From QHWK01 sp035315685 (GTDB lineage: Bacteria > Acidobacteriota > Vicinamibacteria > Vicinamibacterales > CAVVIG01): 22,607 nt of DNA. Where the stretch lies: positions 1 through 22,607 of the forward strand of contig DATFXR010000638.1 in NCBI GenBank assembly GCA_035315685.1. Reading direction: 5' to 3'. Shown here one piece after another: positions 6,914 through 13,404 of the stretch (positions are counted from its first letter, which is position 1; each line of letters begins with the position of its first letter). The translations under genes and the position numbers were made by a program. The notes below the pieces were generated by a model that had not been told where the DNA came from, made no database searches, and was given only the letters and a program-made list of their open reading frames with translations.

Positions 6914-8926
6914 ATGTCGCCGCTCGGCCGGCTCCTCGTGTACGTGGTCCGCTACCGCCGCAAGTTCGCCCTCGGCCTGATCTGCGTCGTGGTCACGCGG
7001 TCGGTGGCGCTGGCCGCGCCGAAAGTGCTCGGCTACGCCATCGACGATCTGACGCGCGGCGTCACGCGCGGCAAGCTTGCCGCCTACGGCGCACTGCTGC
7101 TGGCGATTGGTCTGTTCGGCGGCGTCTTCCAGTTCCTGCAGCGGCAGATCCTGGTCGGCGCATCACGCGACATCGAATACGACATGCGCAACGACTTCTT
7201 CGCGCATCTCGAGAAGCTGCCGCTCGCGTACTTCCAGGCGCACCGCACCGGCGATTTGATGTCGCGCGCTACCAACGATCTCAGCGCGGTGCGGATGATG
7301 ATCGGCCCGTCGATCATGTACTCGGCGAACACGCTGCTCACCTTCGTGGTGGCGCTGACGCTGATGCTGTCGATCGATCCGTGGCTCACGCTGTGGTCGC
7401 TCGTGCCGCTGCCGTTCGTGTCGATCTCGGTGAAGTTCTTCGGCAGCGCCATCCACAAGCGGTTCGAGCAGATTCAGGCGCAGCTGTCCGACGTGAGCGC
7501 GGTCGCGCAGGAGGCGCTCGCCGGCGTCAGGGTGGTGCGGGCGTACCGCCAGGAAGCGGCCGAACTGGCGCGGTTTCGTGTTTCCAACACCGAGTATCTG
7601 ACGCGCAACCGCCGGCTGATCGTGCTGCAGGGGTTTTTCTTCCCGAGCATGAGTTTCTTCCTCGGCCTCGGTGCGCTCGTCGTCGTCTGGCTCGGCGGCC
7701 GAGAGGTGATCGGCGGCCGGATCACGGTGGGACAGTTCGTGGCGTTCAACGCGTACCTGACGATGCTCAGCTGGCCGATGATTGCGTTCGGCTGGGTGAC
7801 GAACATGCTCCAGCGCGGCATGGCGTCGTGGAAGCGGATGCTGGAGGTGCTCGAGACGGAACCGGCGATCGCCGACCGTGTACCGGAAAAGCAACCGCAG
7901 AGCACGAAGAGTTCACAAAGCAAATTCTCTGCGGGTTCTGCGATCTCTGCGGTTGCTTTCCCGCCGTTCGGTGTCCCGGAACAGCAACCGCAGAGCGCAC
8001 AGAGATCGCAGAGTGATTCTTTCTCTGATGAAGCGCGGCGACATGTCGGGTCGAGCGACGGCCAGATCAAGAAAATCCCCGCGTTCTCTGCGATCTCTGC
8101 GGTTGCTTTCCAGCCGATCCGCGGCGACGTTGAATTCCGCGATCTGACGTTCGCATACGCGAACGCGGCGCCGGTGCTCGAACACGTTTCTGCGCGGATC
8201 GAAGCGGGGCAGACCGTCGCTCTCGTCGGTCGGACGGGCTCCGGCAAGTCGACGCTGATTTCCCTGCTCGCGAGGCTCCACGATCCGCCGCCGGGCACCG
8301 TGTTCGTCGACGGCATGGACGTCCGCGACATCCCGCTGGCCACGCTGCGTGGCGCGATCGGGTTCGTGCCGCAGGAGCCGTTCCTCTTCTCCGACACGCT
8401 CGCCGACAACGTGGCATTCGGAATGGATGCGGAGGATGCTCGGCTGAATCCGTCGCGCTCCGAAGAAGGAGGTAGCGCGAAGGCATCAGCCGAGCGTCAG
8501 CAGCGGATTCTGTCCGCCGCCGCCGTCGCGCGGCTCGACAAGGATGTCGCCGACTTTCCGAAAGGCTACGAGACGATGGTCGGTGAGCGCGGGATCACGC
8601 TGTCGGGCGGCCAGAAGCAGCGCACCGCCCTGGCACGCGCCATCGTGATCGACCCGCGGATTCTGATCCTGGACGACGCGCTGTCGGCGGTGGACACCTA
8701 CACGGAGGAAGAGATTCTCTCGCGGCTGCGCGGGGTGATGCAGCAACGAACGTCGTTGATCGTGTCGCATCGCATTTCGACGGTCCGCGACGCCGACATG
8801 ATCCTCGTCCTGGATCGCGGCCGGATCGCCGAGCGCGGCACGCACGACGCGTTGATCCGCCAGGACGGTTTGTACGCGGAGCTGCACCAGCAGCAGTTGT
8901 TGGAAGAGGAACTGGCGGCGAGCTAG
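6914..8926 (+). CDS. ABC exporter half (MdlA/YheI-like, degenerate catalytic site) with in-frame repeats
   Basis: A 670-residue fused transmembrane-ATPase half transporter, with six helices up to about residue 305 and a nucleotide-binding domain from about 403. Walker A is GRTGSGKST (439-447), signature LSGGQ (563-567), Walker B ILILDD (583-588) and switch histidine 619. Residue 588 is aspartate where active sites carry glutamate, as in the degenerate subunit of heterodimeric exporters such as MdlA/YheI or TM287. Residues 326-400, exactly the linker between the two domains, come from two palindromic CGCAGAGA elements, and residues about 510-529 from another palindrome. Without these the length is about 575, normal for the family. 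The likely partner is the gene at 16694. Its TAG overlaps the stop of the convergent sigma factor gene within CTAG. The exported compound is unknown. Confidence 0.9.
   Translation: MSPLGRLLVYVVRYRRKFALGLICVVVTRSVALAAPKVLGYAIDDLTRGVTRGKLAAYGALLLAIGLFGGVFQFLQRQILVGASRDIEYDMRNDFFAHLEKLPLAYFQAHRTGDLMSRATNDLSAVRMMIGPSIMYSANTLLTFVVALTLMLSIDPWLTLWSLVPLPFVSISVKFFGSAIHKRFEQIQAQLSDVSAVAQEALAGVRVVRAYRQEAAELARFRVSNTEYLTRNRRLIVLQGFFFPSMSFFLGLGALVVVWLGGREVIGGRITVGQFVAFNAYLTMLSWPMIAFGWVTNMLQRGMASWKRMLEVLETEPAIADRVPEKQPQSTKSSQSKFSAGSAISAVAFPPFGVPEQQPQSAQRSQSDSFSDEARRHVGSSDGQIKKIPAFSAISAVAFQPIRGDVEFRDLTFAYANAAPVLEHVSARIEAGQTVALVGRTGSGKSTLISLLARLHDPPPGTVFVDGMDVRDIPLATLRGAIGFVPQEPFLFSDTLADNVAFGMDAEDARLNPSRSEEGGSAKASAERQQRILSAAAVARLDKDVADFPKGYETMVGERGITLSGGQKQRTALARAIVIDPRILILDDALSAVDTYTEEEILSRLRGVMQQRTSLIVSHRISTVRDADMILVLDRGRIAERGTHDALIRQDGLYAELHQQQLLEEELAAS
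7884..7962. repeat. Palindromic CGCAGAGA element (family B), unit A in ABC linker
   Basis: The left arm starts at GGAAAAGCAACCGCAGAGCA and the right arm ends with CTCTGCGGTTGCTTTCC. The centre is short (about 20 nt). It is translated in frame as EKQPQ...SAGSAISAVAFP in the linker between the membrane and ATPase domains. Confidence 0.85.
7980..8112. repeat. Palindromic CGCAGAGA element (family B), unit B in ABC linker
   Basis: A second unit begins 17 nt after unit A. The left arm (AACAGCAACCGCAGAGCGCA and following CGCAGAG word) runs to about 8014 and the right arm, TTCTCTGCGATCTCTGCGG and following, to 8112. The centre is about 70 nt and unlike that of unit A. Translated in the same phase as EQQPQSAQRSQS...FSAISAVAF. 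Confidence 0.85.
8438..8497. repeat. Nested palindrome (family E) inside the ABC ATPase domain
   Basis: Outer arms GCTCGGCTGA (8438-8447) and TCAGCCGAGC (8486-8495) are exact inverse complements; inner TCGCGCTCC pairs with GGAGGTAGCGCGA with one bulged region. The last 24 bases (8474-8497) recur exactly at 18467-18490 in the second ABC gene. It is translated as about 20 residues (LNPSRSEEGGSAKASAER) between the Q-loop region and the signature motif. Confidence 0.75.
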
Positions 8927-10158
8927 CCTTCCGCCTTCATGAGCAGATAGTTCCGCTCCGGGATGCTGGTCGTCTTCGACGCCGCCTGCCGGTACAGCGC
9001 GGCCGCCATCTCTCGCTCGCCGCTCCGCTCCAACAGGTGCGCGCGCACGGCGTCGAGCCGATGGCTGTGGCGCAGCCGCTCGTCGTCCCGCAACGTCTCG
9101 ATCAGCGCGAGGCCGGCGGCGGGCCCCTCGACCATCGCCGTGGCGATCGCGCGGTTGAGCGCCACCATCGGATTGTCGGTGAGGCGCAGCAGCATGTCGT
9201 AGAGCGCGCGAATCTGCGGCCAGTCAGTGTCTTCGACGCGCGTCGCCTCGTCGTGCACCGCGGCGATCGCCGCCAGGAGCTGATATTCGCCGACCGATCC
9301 CAGCGACAGCGCGTGACTGGCCAGCGCGAGGCCCTCGGCGATGGCTTCACGATCCCAGCGATTGCGGTCTTGCTCGTCGAGCGGAATCAGCTCGCCGTGC
9401 GGGCCGGTACGCGCCGCACGCCGTGCGTCGGTCAGGAGCATCAGCGCCAGCAAACCGGCGACCTCGCCGTTCTGGGGCAGGAGCGCCTGCACCTGGCGTG
9501 CGAGGCGGATCGCTTCGTTCGAGAGATCCGTCCGGTGCAGAGCCGAGCCCGAGCTGGTGGTGTAGCCCTCGTTGAAGATCAGATACAGCACGTGAAGCAC
9601 CGAGCTGAGGCGCTCCGACCGCGCGCCGGCGTCCGGCATTCGGAAGGGAATGCCGGACGCCTTGATGCTCTGCTTGGCCCGGCTGATGCGCTGACCGATG
9701 GTCGATTCCGGGACGAGAAAGGCCCTGGCGATCTCCGCCGTGGTCAGGCCGCCGACCGCGCGCAGCGTCAGCGCGATTGCAGACGTTGTCGACAACGCCG
9801 GGTGACAGCACATGAAGAGCAGGACGAGTGCTTCGTCCGGATCGCGGCCGACCTCTTCCTCGCCTGCGCACGCAGTCGCCGCAAACGAACCTTCCGCCGC
9901 CACCGTCGCTTCGCGGCGGCGGCGCGCGATCTCGCTGCGCACGTGATCGGTCAGCCGCCGCTGCGCGACACGAACCAGCCAGGCGCATGGCGCGTCCGGG
10001 AGGCCCTCCCGCGTCCACTGCGCCGAGGCGGCAATGAGTGCCTCCTGCACCGCGTCCTCGGCCGCGGCGAAGTCGTCACACCGGCGCATCAGTGTCGCGA
10101 GAGCGCGCGGCGCCAGATCGCGCAGCAGCGGTTCGATCTGTTCCAGCGACGCCTTCAC
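8923..10158 (-). CDS. ECF42-type sigma factor with C-terminal DUF6596/TPR-like extension
   Basis: A 411-residue extracytoplasmic-function sigma factor. Region 2 lies at about residues 15-80 (FAAAEDAVQEALIAA, WLVRVAQRRLTDHVRSE), region 4 at about 110-165 (LTTAEIARAFLVPESTIGQR, then ISRAKQSIK). A long C-terminal part follows, with LHVLYLIFNEGYTTSSGSAL and helical repeat-like segments to the end. This extension and the YCII/DGPF gene beside it define the ECF42 group, which has no classical anti-sigma factor; the extension is thought necessary for activity. The start is a GTG whose GTGA overlaps the TGA of the YCII gene, so translation is probably coupled. Its stop overlaps that of the convergent ABC gene by 4 nt. 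Physiological signal unknown. Confidence 0.92.
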   Translation of the reverse strand: MKASLEQIEPLLRDLAPRALATLMRRCDDFAAAEDAVQEALIAASAQWTREGLPDAPCAWLVRVAQRRLTDHVRSEIARRRREATVAAEGSFAATACAGEEEVGRDPDEALVLLFMCCHPALSTTSAIALTLRAVGGLTTAEIARAFLVPESTIGQRISRAKQSIKASGIPFRMPDAGARSERLSSVLHVLYLIFNEGYTTSSGSALHRTDLSNEAIRLARQVQALLPQNGEVAGLLALMLLTDARRAARTGPHGELIPLDEQDRNRWDREAIAEGLALASHALSLGSVGEYQLLAAIAAVHDEATRVEDTDWPQIRALYDMLLRLTDNPMVALNRAIATAMVEGPAAGLALIETLRDDERLRHSHRLDAVRAHLLERSGEREMAAALYRQAASKTTSIPERNYLLMKAEG

Positions 10159-10565
10159 TCCACGTCCTCATGACTGCCCATGACCTGCCGCACCTCGATC
10201 CAGAGATGATCGATTGTCGAGCCGTCGGAACGAGTGACCGATTGTCCCGGCGCGGTGGAGGCCTCGGCAGCGATGCGGAGCGCCCGCTCTTCGCCTTCGA
10301 CGTCGACGATCCAGTAGCCGGCCAGAAACTCCTTCGATTCCGGAAAGACGCCGTCGGTGATGGGCTTGCCGTCCTGGCCTGCACGGACGAGCTTGGCCTG
10401 GTCGGGCGAGCCAAGACCCTCCGCCGCCACCAGCTCGCCTGCCTCCTTCAACTTCTTCGTAAACGCCTGCATGAACACGGCGTTCGCCTCCAGGAGCTTC
10501 CTGGGCCACTTCATGTATTGCGCGTATCCATCGCGCGGGGTGTTCATGATCAGCATGTATTTCAT
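10155..10565 (-). CDS. YCII-related (DGPF-type) protein paired with the sigma factor
   Basis: A 136-residue soluble protein beginning MKYMLIMNTPRDGYAQYM. A ferredoxin-like YCII fold is indicated by KYMLIMN at the start, KKLKEAGELVAAEGL with following residues in the middle, GYWIVDVEGEERALRIAAE, and the C-terminal IEVRQVM. The canonical DGPF motif is not kept in that exact form. Family members accompany ECF42 sigma factors in many phyla; their biochemical role is not established. ATG 10565 is chosen over an ATG 18 nt upstream because MKYMLIM is the family start and GGGAG lies 8-9 nt before it. It is first in a two-gene unit with the sigma factor. Confidence 0.88.
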   Translation of the reverse strand: MKYMLIMNTPRDGYAQYMKWPRKLLEANAVFMQAFTKKLKEAGELVAAEGLGSPDQAKLVRAGQDGKPITDGVFPESKEFLAGYWIVDVEGEERALRIAAEASTAPGQSVTRSDGSTIDHLWIEVRQVMGSHEDVE

Positions 10566-10619
10566 CGTTCCGCTCCCGTTCACCAGGTGAGCCCGTCATG
10601 AGCTCCCTGTTGCCTCCAT

Positions 10620-10646
10620 GTCGGAGCCGAGGCTCGTCTTTCGACA
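10620..10646 (-). promoter_or_regulatory. Candidate ECF42-type promoter for the YCII-sigma unit
   Basis: On the minus strand TGTCGA (plus 10641-10646) and CGAC (plus 10620-10623) are 17 nt apart, about 55 nt before the YCII start. From memory, the reported ECF42 target has TGTCGA at -35 and a CGA/TC-type -10, so this fits autoregulation by the encoded sigma factor. The 178-bp gap 10566-10743 otherwise shows only a weak hairpin (GCAGGCA / TGCCTGC, 10656-10682). Confidence 0.55.
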
Positions 10647-10743
10647 TGCAGTCGAGCAGGCACGCTCATGCGGACTGCCTGCGCAGCCAGCATGAGGACG
10701 CGGGTGGAATACCACGAAACAGGACCCGGAGATAGGAGCCGCT

Positions 10744-13398
10744 TTACTCCTCGCGCAGCGCCACCAGCGGATCGACGCGCGTCGCGCGGCGGGCCGGCAT
10801 TGCGCACGCTGCGAGCGCGACCGCGCCCAGGGTCGCCAGCGCCACCCCATACGTGGCCGGATCGATCGGCGCCACGCCGAACAGCAGCGTCTTGATGACG
10901 ACGCTCGATGCGATTGCGCCGGCGACACCGATGATCCCGCCGCCAATCACCGGCCGCATCCCGTCGCGCACGACCATCGTGAACACTTCTCGCGGTTTCG
11001 CACCGAGCGCCAGCCGGATCCCGAGCTCGCGCGATCGTTGCGACACGGCGTAGGCGAGCACGCCGTAGATCCCCAGCGCGGCGAGAAACAGCGCCGTGAC
11101 CGCGAACGCCGACAGCAGCGCAGTCCGGAAACGATGATCGCCCATCGCGTCGGAGACGACCTGCTCGAGCGTCGTCACCGAGGTGAGCGCGAGATCGCGA
11201 TCCACGGCCTGAACCTCGCGGCGCGCGGCGGCGATCGCCGCGGCCGGATCGAGCGACGACCGGACCACGAACGTCATCGGGTTCTGCATCTGCTGGCGGA
11301 TCGGGGAATACACCTGCGGCTGCGCGGCCTTGTCGAGCGCGTCCTGCTGCTCGTCGGCGACGATGCCGACGATCGTGATCCACGGCGCGCGATCCTGCGG
11401 GCGTCCGTAGGTGATGCGCTTTCCGACGGCGTCGGCGCCGGGGAAGTACTTGCGCGCCAGCGCGAGGTTCACTACCGTCACCGGCGGCCGATCCAGCGTG
11501 TCGCGCTCGTCGAGCATCCGACCCGCGAGCAGCTTGAGCCCCATCGCGCTGAAGTACTCCGGCGTCACCGATTTGTGGCGGAGCTCGCGCTCGTAGTCGG
11601 TCGACGAGCGCCCCTCGATCGTCGAGTCGCCGGTCCAGGTGAAGCCGCGCAGCGCCAGCGTACTGACCGCGCCGGCGGCCTTCACGCCCGGCTGCGCCGC
11701 GAGCCGGCGATCGATCGCCTCGAACGCGAGCAGGCGATCTCCGGGCTTCGGGTAGCGTGCCGACGGTAAGGCGATCGTGAACGCGACGCCGCCGCGCTGA
11801 TCGAAGCCGGGATCGACCGTCTGCAGGCGCACCAGACTTCTCACCAGCAGCACCGCGCCAACGACGAGAACAACCGACAGCGCGACTTCCGCGCCGATGA
11901 ACGCGCTGCGGACCAACTGCGCGTCGCGCGATCCGGCGTCGCTGCGTTCGCTCAACCGGTGGGCTCGTGACACGCGCAGCGCTGGCACGACGCCGAACAG
12001 CAGCGGCGCGATCAGCGACAGCGTGACGGCGAACAGGACCACCGACCGATCGAAGCGGAGGTCGGCGAAGAGAGGCAGCGACGAGGACGCGACGCGAACG
12101 ACGGCGGCGCGCGTCAGCCACGCGATCGCGCCGCCGGCGGCGCCGCCAACCAGTGACAGGATCACTGACTCGGTAAACAGCTGTCGCACCAGCCGCCGCC
12201 GGCCGGCGCCAAGCGCCGTGCGAATCGCCAGCTCGCGCGTCCGCGCCGCCGCCCGCCCGAGCTGCAGGTTCGCCACGTTCGCACAGACGATCAGGAAGAG
12301 GAGCCCGACCGCGCCGCTTAGCATCAGTAGCGCCGGCCGCGGCTCGAACGCCAGGCTGCCGTGGAAGCTCTCGAGCCGCACGCCCATCTGCGTGTTCGTG
12401 TCGGCGTACTGGTGCTCGAGCGCGCGCGCGATGCCGTTCATCTCCTGCTGCGCCTGCTCGAGCGAAACGCCGTCGCGCCGCCGCGCTACCACGCCGAGCA
12501 TGTGCGGCCGACGCACGGTGGTGAAGAACGACGGCTGATACGCAACCGGCAGCCACAGCTGGACGTCGCGGCCGGGGAAGAAGAATTCGCGCGGCATCAC
12601 GCCGACGATGTCGTAGGCGCGGCCGCTGAGCGTGACGGTGCGGCCGATGATGCCGGGATCACCGGCGAACACGCTCTGCCAGAGCCCGTAGCTCAGGATG
12701 ACCACGCGCGCCTTGCCCTCGAACGTCTCGTCGTCGGTGAGCACGCGCCCCATCAGTGGCGGCATGCCGAGCACGGTGAACAGGTTGCCGGTGACGCCGA
12801 GTGCCTTCAGGCCCTGCGGCTCGCCGTAGCCGGTGAGAAACACGTCGCCGGCGCCGCTGCCGTTGGTGTTGAACTGCTCGTAGGCGGCGATGTCCGTGAA
12901 AACGGTGTTCTGCTTCTTCCAATCGGCGTAGTTGGCCGGCGCGGCGATGTTGCGGGTCCAGTTCTTCAGCGGGTTGGTCTCGAAGACGCGCACGAGACGA
13001 TCGGGATCCGCATAGGGCAGGGGCCGCAGCAGGACGGCGCGCGCGATCGTGAACACCGCCGTGCCGGCGCCGATCCCAATCGCCAGCGTGCCGATCGCGA
13101 CGAGTGCAAAGGCCGGATTCCGCCGCAGCGCCCGCAGACCGTAGCGGACGTCCTGCAGCGTGGTGTCGACGAACGGAAGTCCCCGATCGTCGCGGTGCTG
13201 TTCCTTGAGCTGCATCGGACCTCCAAAACGCAGCAGCGCCGCCCGGCGCGCCTCGTCGCGCGGCATGCCCCGGCGGACGTGTTCCTCGGTCAGCATCGCG
13301 ACGTGCTCGGCCATCTCGGCGTCGAGCTCGCGGTCCTGCCGGCGCGACGTGAACTGCGAGGTCACCCGCGACAGTCCGACGAGCAGCCGCGTGAACAT
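10744..13398 (-). CDS. ADOP-type ABC permease (MacB/FtsX-like), second of tandem pair
   Basis: An 884-residue membrane protein. It opens with an ~85-residue cytosolic segment typical of ADOPs (ELDAEMAEHVAMLTEEHVRR, EARRAALLRFGG, DTTLQDVRYGLRALRRNPAF), then a first helix (about 97-120), a MacB-type periplasmic domain, an FtsX core (about 370-490), a second periplasmic domain, and a second FtsX core ending ATRVDPLVALREE. Such duplicated permeases are likely part of tripartite efflux or lipoprotein-handling machines, but no ATPase gene is nearby, hence 'orphan'. It aligns with its upstream neighbour almost without gaps at both ends (for example LRRNPAF, AVLLRPLP, LLFG...DPATY), so the two arose by duplication. 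ATG 13398 lies 6 nt after the preceding stop: same operon as padR. Confidence 0.92.
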   Translation of the reverse strand: MFTRLLVGLSRVTSQFTSRRQDRELDAEMAEHVAMLTEEHVRRGMPRDEARRAALLRFGGPMQLKEQHRDDRGLPFVDTTLQDVRYGLRALRRNPAFALVAIGTLAIGIGAGTAVFTIARAVLLRPLPYADPDRLVRVFETNPLKNWTRNIAAPANYADWKKQNTVFTDIAAYEQFNTNGSGAGDVFLTGYGEPQGLKALGVTGNLFTVLGMPPLMGRVLTDDETFEGKARVVILSYGLWQSVFAGDPGIIGRTVTLSGRAYDIVGVMPREFFFPGRDVQLWLPVAYQPSFFTTVRRPHMLGVVARRRDGVSLEQAQQEMNGIARALEHQYADTNTQMGVRLESFHGSLAFEPRPALLMLSGAVGLLFLIVCANVANLQLGRAAARTRELAIRTALGAGRRRLVRQLFTESVILSLVGGAAGGAIAWLTRAAVVRVASSSLPLFADLRFDRSVVLFAVTLSLIAPLLFGVVPALRVSRAHRLSERSDAGSRDAQLVRSAFIGAEVALSVVLVVGAVLLVRSLVRLQTVDPGFDQRGGVAFTIALPSARYPKPGDRLLAFEAIDRRLAAQPGVKAAGAVSTLALRGFTWTGDSTIEGRSSTDYERELRHKSVTPEYFSAMGLKLLAGRMLDERDTLDRPPVTVVNLALARKYFPGADAVGKRITYGRPQDRAPWITIVGIVADEQQDALDKAAQPQVYSPIRQQMQNPMTFVVRSSLDPAAAIAAARREVQAVDRDLALTSVTTLEQVVSDAMGDHRFRTALLSAFAVTALFLAALGIYGVLAYAVSQRSRELGIRLALGAKPREVFTMVVRDGMRPVIGGGIIGVAGAIASSVVIKTLLFGVAPIDPATYGVALATLGAVALAACAMPARRATRVDPLVALREE

Positions 13399-13404
13399 CG
13401 GCCG

